Assembly: GCA_003142535.1 (NCBI GenBank)
Contig: PLMQ01000015.1
Span: 1 to 40,483, forward strand
Length of the DNA: 40,483 nt
DNA from: Syntrophaceae bacterium
GTDB taxonomy: Bacteria > Desulfobacterota > Syntrophia > Syntrophales > Smithellaceae
Direction: 5' to 3'
The notes beneath the pieces are model-generated. The model was not told the origin of the DNA and searched no databases. It saw nothing but the letters and a program-made list of their open reading frames with translations. Of this stretch, positions 33,297-40,483 are shown in pieces; within the stretch, counting starts at the first letter, position 1; each line of letters begins with the position of its first letter. The position numbers and the translations under genes were made by a program.

Positions 33297-34067
33297 GTGA
33301 ACATTATTGCCTGCGTTAAACAAGTTCCGGATACCGAAGCCCAGATCAAAGTAAAAGCCGATGGGTCCGGTATCGAAGAAGGCCAGATCAAATGGATTAT
33401 GAATCCTTATGATGAGTACGGTGTAGAAGAAGCACTGCGACTCAAAGAAAAGAATGGTGGCGATGTTACGATTGTATCTCTCGGTCCCGCCCGGGCGATG
33501 GAAACAATTCGAACTGCTCTGGCGATGGGCGCTGATAAAGGAGTCCATGTCTGTGACCCCGCGCTCGACAATGCCGATGCTTATGTTACGGCAGCAGCAC
33601 TGGCAGCGGTAATTAAAGGCCTGCCCCATGACATTATTTTTTGCGGCCAGCGCGCCGTTGATGATGATTCCGGTCAGGTCGGCCCAATTCTTGCCGAACT
33701 TCTGGGGATCCCGCAATTAACCATTGTCACAAAAACAGAATATGCCGCCAATACAATCAAGGCAATCAGGCCGATCGAAGGAGCTCAACTCTTGATTGAA
33801 ACCAGCCTGCCCTGCGTAGTAACTGCACAAAAAGGACTTAACGAGCCCCGCTATGCATCGCTTCCCGGTATTATGAAAGCCAAGAAAAAGCCGGTGGATG
33901 TGAAAAACGCGGCGGCGCTGGGCATAGACACCCAAGCGAAAGCCAAGGTTGCCAAGTTTATCCCGCCGCCAGCTAGAGCTGCCGGGAAAATAATTTGCGG
34001 AGACGATCCGGCGCAAAAGGCAACGGAAGTAGCCCGGTTACTTAGGGAAGAAGCAAAAGTCATCTAA
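33297..34067 (+). CDS. etfB: Electron transfer flavoprotein, beta subunit
   Basis: A 256-residue EtfB that begins MNIIACVKQVPDTEAQIKV. It contains NPYDEYGVEEALRLKE, VSLGPARAMETIRTALAMGAD and the ETF-beta signature DDDSGQVGPILAELLG, followed by PCVVTAQKGLNEPRYASLPGIM. Together with EtfA it accepts electrons from acyl-CoA dehydrogenase. The start is GTG 33297, supported by AAGGAGG 8 bases upstream. Its stop codon TAA (34065-34067) is also the first three bases of repeat B2. Whether the ETF is bifurcating cannot be read reliably; the adjacent membrane Fe-S quinone reductase favours a non-bifurcating role. Confidence 0.95.
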   Translation: MNIIACVKQVPDTEAQIKVKADGSGIEEGQIKWIMNPYDEYGVEEALRLKEKNGGDVTIVSLGPARAMETIRTALAMGADKGVHVCDPALDNADAYVTAAALAAVIKGLPHDIIFCGQRAVDDDSGQVGPILAELLGIPQLTIVTKTEYAANTIKAIRPIEGAQLLIETSLPCVVTAQKGLNEPRYASLPGIMKAKKKPVDVKNAAALGIDTQAKAKVAKFIPPPARAAGKIICGDDPAQKATEVARLLREEAKVI

Positions 34068-34209
34068 TACCAATGCGCTTTCGTTGGCTAACTTTGTTGG
34101 CATCGTCGTCGGCTTCGGGAACGTATAACCTGAAGGTTACGGGTTAGTAATACGCCTGCGGAGCCTCCTCCTTGCCGCCTCGTTATCCTTAGAAAGCGAT
34201 GTGGTATTA
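34065..34209. repeat. Family B inverted-repeat element, copy B2 (145 bp)
   Basis: It starts TAATACCAATGCGCTTTC and ends GAAAGCGATGTGGTATTA, imperfect terminal inverted repeats. It has the same length as B1 with no gaps. Module D lies inside at about 34121-34140 (TATAACCTGAAGGTTAC). It fills the space between etfB and etfA, and its first bases supply the etfB stop codon. Confidence 0.87.
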
Positions 34210-34235
34210 TCTTAATGAAAGCGGAGGATTGAAAA

Positions 34236-35213
34236 ATGGCAAAAGGAGTATGGATAATAGCAGAACAAAGAGATGGCGCTTTGCGTAAAATCAGCTTTGA
34301 GCTGGCTTCTACGGCACGCAAGCTGGCCGACTCGCTGGGAGCTGAGGTTAGCGCCATTCTGCTTGGTTCAGGTATCGAAGGATTAGCCGCGCAATTGGGA
34401 AAATACGGCGTGGATAAAGTATATGTCGGAGACAGCCCTGTTTTGGAACCGTATATAACGGAAGCGCACGCAGCGGCAGCGGCAAAAATTATCAAAGAAA
34501 ATGATCCGGCAATTTTGCTGCTGGGCGCCTCAGTTCAGGGCAAAGATCTTGCCGCCCGTCTGGCGGGAAAGCTGGCTACAGGATTGGCCACAGATTGCAC
34601 GGACGTGAAAATTGCGGATGGCAAACTTCTGGCCATCAGGCCGCTATATGCCGGTAAATGTTTCGGAGAGATTGTCACCAGCGCTAATCCCCAGATGGCA
34701 TCGTTGCGCCCCAATGTGTTCCCCGTCGCGGAGAATGCCAAGGCGGCGCAGGTTGTAAAATTCGATCCGGCGGTCGATGCGGCGCAGATTAAAAGCAAGG
34801 TGCTGGAAGTGCAGAAGGACACCAGCGGCAAGGTGGACTTGACTGAGGCCAATGTTATTGTGTCCGGTGGCCGTGGTATGAAGGGCGCGGAAGGATTCCC
34901 CCTGCTGGAAGAGTTGGCTGACGTTTTAAAGGGCTGTGTGGGCGCGTCCCGCGCGGCAGTGGATGCGGGCTGGCGTCTGCAGAAAGATCAGGTCGGACAG
35001 ACAGGCAAGGTTGTTTCTCCGAACCTTTACATTGCCTGCGGTATTTCCGGCGCCATTCAGCATCTGGCCGGGATGAGTTCCTCCAAATACATCGTCGCCA
35101 TTAATAAAGATGCGGAAGCACCGATTTTTGCAAAGGCTGATTACGGCGTAGTGGATGACCTCTTTAAAGTGGTTCCTGAATTGACAGCTGCCTGCAAAAA
35201 ATTGCTGGCATAA
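34236..35213 (+). CDS. etfA: Electron transfer flavoprotein, alpha subunit
   Basis: A 325-residue EtfA. The N-terminal domain (MAKGVWIIAEQRDGALRKIS) is followed by the FAD-binding C-terminal domain. This contains VIVSGGRGMKGAEGFPLLEE, GASRAAVDAGW, QVGQTGKVVSPNLYIACGIS and SSKYIVAINKDAEAPIFAKA, all conserved FAD contacts. It binds the redox-active FAD and docks to acyl-CoA dehydrogenase and to the quinone reductase. GCGGAGGA lies before ATG 34236. etfB is upstream but separated by repeat B2; an inverted-repeat hairpin follows at 35230. Length is normal. Confidence 0.96.
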   Translation: MAKGVWIIAEQRDGALRKISFELASTARKLADSLGAEVSAILLGSGIEGLAAQLGKYGVDKVYVGDSPVLEPYITEAHAAAAAKIIKENDPAILLLGASVQGKDLAARLAGKLATGLATDCTDVKIADGKLLAIRPLYAGKCFGEIVTSANPQMASLRPNVFPVAENAKAAQVVKFDPAVDAAQIKSKVLEVQKDTSGKVDLTEANVIVSGGRGMKGAEGFPLLEELADVLKGCVGASRAAVDAGWRLQKDQVGQTGKVVSPNLYIACGISGAIQHLAGMSSSKYIVAINKDAEAPIFAKADYGVVDDLFKVVPELTAACKKLLA

Positions 35214-35229
35214 TTTTCATATAATAATG

Positions 35230-35264
35230 CCTTTGCCCCTTGCTTAATTGAAAAGGGGCAAAGG
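35230..35264 (+). terminator. Hairpin after etfA (probable terminator)
   Basis: CCTTTGCCCCTT (35230-35241) and AAGGGGCAAAGG (35253-35264) form a perfect 12-bp stem with an 11-base loop. Only a weak T stretch follows, so termination may be partial and allow read-through to the membrane Fe-S gene. Confidence 0.65.
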
Positions 35265-35353
35265 TTATCATTAGTAAGTGGCTTTCCACTCGCTAATAAA
35301 TATTTTTATTAAATCTGCCTTAAAGAAAAATCCCTCAATGCTCGGAGGATTCA

Positions 35354-37465
35354 ATGGAACACACAACATTTTCAGTAGGAAACGAAGGCCGCGAAGTTTT
35401 TTGGAATGCTCAATATTTTGAGCCGGTTCTTTTTCTTTTGACGGCAGTGGCAATGGCCATTTTTGCTTACGGTGTCTGGCGGCGCTGGCAAATGTGGAGG
35501 GCTCTGGGAAAGGAAGAAATCCGCTGGGACAAGATGCCGGAAAGAATTAAGTCGCTTATCGTCAATGGATTTTTACAAGTCAAAACATGGAAAGATCCCT
35601 ATCCGGGCATTATGCACGGCTTGATATTTTTCGGGTTTTTTGTCCTGCTTTTCGGCGCCATTTTTGATGCCGGCGAATTCCACATAACCGAACCGCTCTT
35701 TAATTGGTCGTTTTTGCGCGGCAAGTTTTATCTGGGCTTCTCTTTCGCTATGGATTTATTCGGCCTCCTAGTTTTTATCGGGGTATTAATGGCGCTTATC
35801 CGGCGCTATATAACAAAGCCGGACAGGCTTGGCTATAAAGGCGTTTCCGATAACACTGCCGATGATGCCATTGCTCTTTTGTTAATCGGCGCCATCATCG
35901 TTACCGGTTTCATTATTGAAGCTTTGCGTATCTACATTACCAATCCGCCGTGGGAAGTCTGGTCCTTTGTCGGCTGGATTCTTTCCCGCACATTCACCGG
36001 CATCGACTACGGAGTCGCCAAGATGCTGCACAAAATCAGCTGGTGGACCCATGCCCTTCTCGCTTTGACATTTATTGCCTACATTCCTTATTCGCGGCTC
36101 TTGCATATGATCACGACCCCGGTTAACCATTTCCTCGCCTCTTTAAAACCGGCAGGGTATCTGGAGCCTATTCGCGATTTTGAGAATGCGGAATCATTTG
36201 GCGCCGGCAAGCTTAGCGATTTTACCTGGAAACAGATTTTTGATTCCGACGCTTGCACGCGCTGCGGTCGTTGTCAGGATGGTTGCCCGGCATACCTTTC
36301 GGGAAAGCCCCTTTCCCCGAAAAAGATGATTCAGGATATTAAAACATACTGGCTGGAAAAAGCACCAGAGGTGATAAAAGCCAAGGCCAAAGCCGCTGCT
36401 GAGGGAGCGCAAGCCGCCACCGAAAAAGTTTTGCCCGGCGAGGTTGTTGACCTGCATGAATTATGGGCCTGCACCAACTGTATGTATTGCATGGAACACT
36501 GCTCCGCATCTATTGAACATGTGCCGAAGATTGTCAACATGCGGCAATATAAAGTTCTGACGGAAGCCGACTTTGCACCGGAATTGCAATTAACCTACAA
36601 AAATATGGAAAACAATTCCAACCCGTGGGGTATCGGCTCTCATTTGCGCGCCGATTGGGCCAAAGAACTGGGTGTTAAAACACTGGCCGAAAATCCCCAT
36701 GTGGAATACCTCTTATATGTCGGCTGTTCCGGATCTTTTGATGACCGCGGCAAAAAGGTTTCCATTGCTTTTGCCAAAATTCTACAGGCTGCCGGTGTCA
36801 GTTTCGGAATACTAGGTAACGAAGAAGGTTGCTGCGGCGATTCGGCAATGCGCGGTGGTAATGAATACCTATTCCAGTTGCTGGCTCAGGCCAATATCGC
36901 CGTCATGAACGGCTACGGCGTGAAAAAAATTATTACCGCCTGTCCTCACGGGTATAATGCGCTGAAAAAAGATTACCCGAACTTTGGCGGAAACTTTGAA
37001 GTTTATCATCACACGGAAATCATCGCGGGTTTGATTGTCGCGGGTAAAATTAAGCTGCAAAAACCGGTGGAAGGATTATTTACCTACCATGATTCCTGCT
37101 TCCTTGGGCGCTATAATGAAATATATCGTGAGCCCCGTAAGATTCTTGCCGCCATACCCGGCATGAAGCTTGTGGAAATGGACCGCAATTTGGATAAAAG
37201 CTTCTGTTGCGGCGCCGGCGGCGCCCGGATGTGGATGGAAGAAGACATCGGCGAGCGGATTAATGATCTGCGCACTGATCAGGCCATTGCCGTTAAGGCT
37301 GATACTGTCGCCGTTGCTTGCCCCTTCTGTCTCACAATGATTTCCGACGGCATTAAAGACCGGCAGATGACCGAAAAAATGGTTTCTCTGGATATTGCGG
37401 AAATTGTTGCCAGATCAATGGGGCTGGAAGAGGCTAAACCTCCCGTAGATGTTTGCGCCACTTAA
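35354..37465 (+). CDS. Membrane Fe-S oxidoreductase, ETF:(mena)quinone oxidoreductase type (EMO)
   Basis: A 703-residue fusion. The N-terminal NarI/cytochrome b-like domain (about residues 20-260) has five or six membrane helices with His residues (IMHGLIFFGFF, WWTHALLALTF). Next comes a ferredoxin-like domain with CTRCGRCQDGCP (from about 301) and CTNCMYCMEHC (from about 373). Then two HdrD-like CCG domains follow, with EEGCCGDSAMRGG (about 492) and SFCCGAGGARMW (about 617). Proteins of this make-up next to etfBA in syntrophs such as Syntrophomonas are proposed to pass electrons from reduced ETF to menaquinone. The position directly after etfBA supports that here. CGGAGGA precedes ATG 35354. 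Older names are Fe-S oxidoreductase or heterodisulfide reductase-related protein. Confidence 0.9.
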   Translation: MEHTTFSVGNEGREVFWNAQYFEPVLFLLTAVAMAIFAYGVWRRWQMWRALGKEEIRWDKMPERIKSLIVNGFLQVKTWKDPYPGIMHGLIFFGFFVLLFGAIFDAGEFHITEPLFNWSFLRGKFYLGFSFAMDLFGLLVFIGVLMALIRRYITKPDRLGYKGVSDNTADDAIALLLIGAIIVTGFIIEALRIYITNPPWEVWSFVGWILSRTFTGIDYGVAKMLHKISWWTHALLALTFIAYIPYSRLLHMITTPVNHFLASLKPAGYLEPIRDFENAESFGAGKLSDFTWKQIFDSDACTRCGRCQDGCPAYLSGKPLSPKKMIQDIKTYWLEKAPEVIKAKAKAAAEGAQAATEKVLPGEVVDLHELWACTNCMYCMEHCSASIEHVPKIVNMRQYKVLTEADFAPELQLTYKNMENNSNPWGIGSHLRADWAKELGVKTLAENPHVEYLLYVGCSGSFDDRGKKVSIAFAKILQAAGVSFGILGNEEGCCGDSAMRGGNEYLFQLLAQANIAVMNGYGVKKIITACPHGYNALKKDYPNFGGNFEVYHHTEIIAGLIVAGKIKLQKPVEGLFTYHDSCFLGRYNEIYREPRKILAAIPGMKLVEMDRNLDKSFCCGAGGARMWMEEDIGERINDLRTDQAIAVKADTVAVACPFCLTMISDGIKDRQMTEKMVSLDIAEIVARSMGLEEAKPPVDVCAT

Positions 37466-37505
37466 GCTTTTACGGATGCTTGCGGTATAAAAAGTTTTGC
37501 CTGAT

Positions 37506-37544
37506 AAAAAAGCCCGATCTTAAATAAAAGAGAGGGCTTTTTTT
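37506..37544 (+). terminator. Rho-independent terminator after the ETF:quinone oxidoreductase
   Basis: AAAAAAGCCC (37506-37515) pairs with GGGCTTTTTT (37534-37543), with T residues continuing. It lies 40 bp after the stop codon and closes the etf/EMO unit. Confidence 0.82.
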
Positions 37545-37695
37545 GTGGCAATAAACATAAATTTGTTTTAATATTAATTATGGCCGCATTACAGGGGAAG
37601 TATTAAACTTTTTTCATAATTAAAGTTGGCAGATAAATTATTAGCCCCATCGGGCAGTGTCCTAAATCTTTTACGAAAGAAAAAGGAGGAGAATT

Positions 37696-39393
37696 ATGGC
37701 AGGTGCAATAAATTATCAGGATAAACCATGGCTTAAGTCTTATCAGAAAGGTGTACCCGAGAAGATTAACTACGAAGAAATTTGTCTGCCCGAGATTCTG
37801 GAGCGTACGACAGCGCAATTTCCGGGTAAAGATGCTTTAATCTTTATGGGATACAAAATTAATTTTGCTCAATTTAAGGATATGGTGGACAAATTTGCCA
37901 CCTGTCTGGCCGATTTCGGAGTAAAGAAAGGCGATGCTGTTGCCATTCTGTTACCCAATGTTATCCCTTGTGTTGTTGCCTATTATGCCATCCTGAAAAT
38001 CGGCGCTATCACCGTAATGAATAATCCCCTTTATTCCGACCGGGAACTGGAACATCAATTTAATGATTCCGGCTCCAAAGTATTAATAACCCTGGACTTG
38101 CTCGGCAACCGCATGATTGACCTGCGTCCCAGCACCAAAGTTAAGCAAATTGTCATTACCTCGATCGGCGATTATTTACCATTTCCCAAGAGCCTGCTTT
38201 TCCCGCTAGTGGCCAAAAAGAAAAAAATGGCCGCCGATGTAAAAGCGGCGCCGGATGTTTATCGCTGGAAAGATTGCATTGCCAAATATGGGCCAAATCC
38301 GCCCAAGGTGAAAAATTCATTTACAGATGTAGCCATGTATCAGTATACCGGCGGCACTACCGGCGTTTCCAAGGGAGTGGAATTGACTCATGCCAATTTA
38401 AGCAAGCAAGTGCAACAACTGTGCGCCTGGTTCCCCGATTTTGAAAATGGCTTGGAAATAATGCTGGGAGCACTGCCCTATTTTCATGTTTTTGGCATGT
38501 CGTGTGCCATGAATTTGTCTGTGTATCGGGGTTGGTCGCAAGTGCTTGTTCCCAAACCACAGCCAGAACCGCTGTTGGAAGCAATCAGACATTTTAAGCC
38601 TACCTTTGCGCCCCTGGTACCCACAATGTATATTGGCATGCTGAGCCATCCGGACTTGAAAAAAACGGATATGAGTTGCATCAAAGGCTGTTTTTCCGGC
38701 AGCGCACCCCTGCCCGTGGAAGTTATCAGCGATTTTGAAAGAGTTACCGGTGCCACTATTGTCGAAGGATTCGGCATGACGGAAACAACGCCGGTTACCC
38801 ATACTAATCCCTTTGCCGGCGGTGCCCGCAAAGTTGGTTCGGTTGGTGTTCCCCTTTCGGATACTTTATGCCGGATAGTGGATTTGGAAAATGGTACGCA
38901 GGATATGCCGTTCGGTGAACGCGGTGAATTAATCGTCAAAGGGCCGCAGATCATGAGAGGTTATAAAGGTAAACCCGAAGAAACAGCCAATACTCTGCGT
39001 GATGGCTGGATCTATACCGGTGACATCGCCACGATGGATGACGATGGTTATTTCTATATTGTTGACCGGAAGAAGGATATGATTATTTCCGGCGGCTACA
39101 ATGTTTATCCGCGAGACATCGATGAGGTCTTTTACATGCATCCAAAAGTTCAGGAAGCATGCGCCATCGGTATTCCGGATCCGTCGAGGGGCGAGAGCGC
39201 CAAGGTTTTCATAGTCCTGAAAGAAGGTGAAACGTCAACACAGGCAGAAATGCTGGAATTTGCCAAAACCAAACTTGCTGTTTACAAACTGCCCACGGAA
39301 GTGGAATTCCGCAAGGAGTTGCCCAAAACCAACGTCGGTAAAATATTGCGTAAAGAATTACGTGCGGAGGAATTAAAGAAGCGGAAGAAATAA
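37696..39393 (+). CDS. Acyl-CoA synthetase (FadD-like fatty acid-CoA ligase)
   Basis: A 565-residue ANL-superfamily enzyme that activates a free carboxylic acid to its CoA thioester via an acyl-AMP. Motifs: P-loop MYQYTGGTTGVSKGVELTH (from about residue 214), VEGFGMTETTPVTHTNP, YTGDIATMDDDGYFYIVDRKKDMI, SGGYNVYPRDID and the C-terminal KTNVGKILRKELR with the catalytic Lys. AAAGGAGGAG lies 5 bases before ATG 37696. The overall pattern is that of medium/long-chain ligases, but the substrate is not predictable. It is followed by a hairpin and an enoyl-CoA hydratase, and fits the fatty-acid-oxidation theme of the region. Confidence 0.92.
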   Translation: MAGAINYQDKPWLKSYQKGVPEKINYEEICLPEILERTTAQFPGKDALIFMGYKINFAQFKDMVDKFATCLADFGVKKGDAVAILLPNVIPCVVAYYAILKIGAITVMNNPLYSDRELEHQFNDSGSKVLITLDLLGNRMIDLRPSTKVKQIVITSIGDYLPFPKSLLFPLVAKKKKMAADVKAAPDVYRWKDCIAKYGPNPPKVKNSFTDVAMYQYTGGTTGVSKGVELTHANLSKQVQQLCAWFPDFENGLEIMLGALPYFHVFGMSCAMNLSVYRGWSQVLVPKPQPEPLLEAIRHFKPTFAPLVPTMYIGMLSHPDLKKTDMSCIKGCFSGSAPLPVEVISDFERVTGATIVEGFGMTETTPVTHTNPFAGGARKVGSVGVPLSDTLCRIVDLENGTQDMPFGERGELIVKGPQIMRGYKGKPEETANTLRDGWIYTGDIATMDDDGYFYIVDRKKDMIISGGYNVYPRDIDEVFYMHPKVQEACAIGIPDPSRGESAKVFIVLKEGETSTQAEMLEFAKTKLAVYKLPTEVEFRKELPKTNVGKILRKELRAEELKKRKK

Positions 39394-39404
39394 ATAAGGA
39401 ACAG

Positions 39405-39437
39405 ACGCAGGCTTCCCTGAGCACGGGGAGCCTGCGT
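39405..39437 (+). terminator. Hairpin after the acyl-CoA synthetase
   Basis: ACGCAGGCTTCCC (39405-39417) pairs with GGGGAGCCTGCGT (39425-39437), 13 bp with one G-U pair and a 7-base loop. No T-run follows, so it may stabilise the transcript end or terminate weakly. Confidence 0.6.
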
Positions 39438-39592
39438 TGCCCGGACAAAAATTATTATTCCTTGTCAGTCGCACTATGGCTGACGAGTTAATGATAATAT
39501 CTTTTCCGCATAGTCCTTAGCCTTGGTACACCGTCAAAGGAAGCCGCAACAAAGCTAATTGAGTCAGCAAATACATATTGAGGAGAGAGGTA

Positions 39593-40375
39593 ATGGAATA
39601 CAAAAATATTCTTTTTAAGGTTGATGAGGGCATCGCTATTATTACTTTTAACCGGCCCAAAGCTTTAAATGCCATGAACTCGGAAACAATGGCCGAGCTT
39701 CTGGATGCGGCGACACTCTGCAAAAAAGATGATAATATCAAGGTTTTGATTCTGACCGGTTCGGGAGACAAAGCCTTTGTTGCCGGCGCTGATATTGCTC
39801 AGATGCAGAATATTACTGTTGCTGAAGGCCTTAAATTCATGGAGCTGGGTCATGAAACTTTGCGTATGATCGAAACTATGCCCAAGCCTTCTATTGCCGC
39901 CGTTAATGGTTTTGCTCTAGGCGGTGGAACGGAAATATCGTTGGCTTGTGATATGCGTTTTGCCGCAGAAAATGCAGTTTTCGGCCAACCGGAAATTTTG
40001 ATTGGCATCATTCCCGGTTGGGGTGGCACTCAACGCTTGCCTCGTTTAGTGGGTATGGGAATTGCCAAAGAGCTTATTTTGGGCGGCGGGCAGATAAACG
40101 CGCAAAGAGCCTATGAAATCGGCTTGGTCAACAAAGTATTTCCGCCGGCTTCTCTCATGGAAGAAACGAAAAAATTCGCAAAGAAATTGGCGTTCCTGCC
40201 TGCTTTTGCTGTAAAGATGGCCAAATACAGCATCAATTACGGTTATGATTTGGCGCTGGATAACGCTAACAGACTGGAGATGGAATGCTGTGCCCAGTGT
40301 TTTAGTACGCAAGACCAGAAAGAAGGTATGAAAGCATTTATCGAAAAGAGAAAACCGACTTATACTGGTAAATAA
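39593..40375 (+). CDS. Enoyl-CoA hydratase (crotonase family)
   Basis: 260 residues from ATG 39593, which has GAGAGG just upstream and gives the standard length; the frame also extends to TTG 39578. The enzyme hydrates trans-2-enoyl-CoA to 3-hydroxyacyl-CoA. The oxyanion-hole segment FVAGADIAQM and ALGGGTEISLACD are present. Both catalytic glutamates of true hydratases are found: Glu114 in GGGTEIS and Glu134 in FGQPEILIGIIPGWGGTQRL. This argues for hydratase rather than isomerase or hydrolase activity. It would link acyl-CoA dehydrogenase and 3-hydroxyacyl-CoA dehydrogenase encoded at 7476-9512. A family A repeat follows its stop. Confidence 0.94.
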   Translation: MEYKNILFKVDEGIAIITFNRPKALNAMNSETMAELLDAATLCKKDDNIKVLILTGSGDKAFVAGADIAQMQNITVAEGLKFMELGHETLRMIETMPKPSIAAVNGFALGGGTEISLACDMRFAAENAVFGQPEILIGIIPGWGGTQRLPRLVGMGIAKELILGGGQINAQRAYEIGLVNKVFPPASLMEETKKFAKKLAFLPAFAVKMAKYSINYGYDLALDNANRLEMECCAQCFSTQDQKEGMKAFIEKRKPTYTGK

Positions 40376-40401
40376 TTGCCTATGGGGTTTATGGCAAAAG
40401 A

Positions 40402-40483
40402 ATCACGGGTAAGTACCCCACAGCTTTCTGTGTGGTACGTACCCTCCGCTTCGCGGGATTATTCGACCTGCAAGCTTCGGTGC
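40402..40483 (-). repeat. Family A palindromic repeat, copy A7 (cut by the window end)
   Basis: It begins ATCACGGGTAAGTACCCCAC and continues with GTACCCTCCGCTTCGCGGGATTATTCGACC, which shows the family A tail in inverted orientation relative to A6. It runs off the end of the window. Confidence 0.8.

Noticed and set aside
32895-33716. Minus-strand open frame of 273 codons across the acs end, repeat A6 and the start of etfB
   Set aside because: It crosses a strong terminator, a repeat and two conserved genes in antisense. The only interesting part is the repeat peptide, reported under family A.

Overview
The window looks like a chromosomal segment of an anaerobic, Gram-negative deltaproteobacterium of the Syntrophales type (Smithella/Syntrophus-like). 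This is inferred from gene content, not from a marker-gene match. The pointers are Kdo transferase and an outer-membrane porin (Gram-negative envelope), a four-subunit oxygen-sensitive 2-oxoacid:ferredoxin oxidoreductase, AMP-forming acetyl-CoA synthetase, ETF next to a membrane Fe-S ETF:quinone oxidoreductase, and dispersed beta-oxidation genes. There are no phage, conjugation, defence or CRISPR genes and no RNA genes that I can recognise.

Layout. 104-6781 (+) is a housekeeping run: TPR protein, Xaa-Pro peptidase, GcvH, LipM/LplA-like enzyme, a hisC interrupted by in-frame stops, ribosomal protein bS21, LOG-family protein and DNA polymerase III delta. A NYN/PIN-like nuclease-fold gene converges on holA (6768-7292, -). 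7476-10624 (+) holds 3-hydroxyacyl-CoA dehydrogenase, acyl-CoA dehydrogenase and a nitronate monooxygenase-like enzyme. 10647-17073 (+) is a coupled block of one polyprenyl-phosphate-type GT2 glycosyltransferase and three tandem paralogous membrane GT-C/TPR (TMTC-like) proteins. rpe (-) and waaA (+) follow. 19470-28637 is a long minus-strand run: porGDAB, a membrane-anchored 5'-nucleotidase, an atypical SDR, HflX, a broken four-helix-bundle (23S rRNA IVS-type) gene and an FmdB zinc ribbon. A porin (28800-30161, -) and acs (31037-33007, +) diverge from an 875-bp regulatory and repeat region. etfB, etfA, the ETF:quinone oxidoreductase, an acyl-CoA ligase and an enoyl-CoA hydratase complete the window.

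How the genes work together. Acyl-CoA ligase, acyl-CoA dehydrogenase, crotonase and hydroxyacyl-CoA dehydrogenase give most of a beta-oxidation spiral (no thiolase is in the window). ETF and the membrane Fe-S protein would pass the acyl-CoA electrons to menaquinone. Por and Acs link acetyl-CoA to pyruvate and acetate.

The most unusual content is not a gene but a dense set of small palindromic repeats. Family A is 134 bp in its two clean copies and has seven full, compound or partial copies. Family B is 145 bp with imperfect terminal inverted repeats; two full copies split subunit pairs (porA/porB and etfB/etfA), and there is one half copy. Family C is a short hairpin repeat at the 3' ends of genes, often containing the stop codon. 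Module D is a roughly 20-bp palindrome nested inside A and B. One family A copy lies in frame inside the signal peptide of the 5'-nucleotidase. Removing exactly 135 bp restores a textbook signal sequence, which recalls the in-frame Rickettsia palindromic elements. The three TMTC-like paralogues also show pairwise near-identical DNA tracts, as expected from gene conversion.
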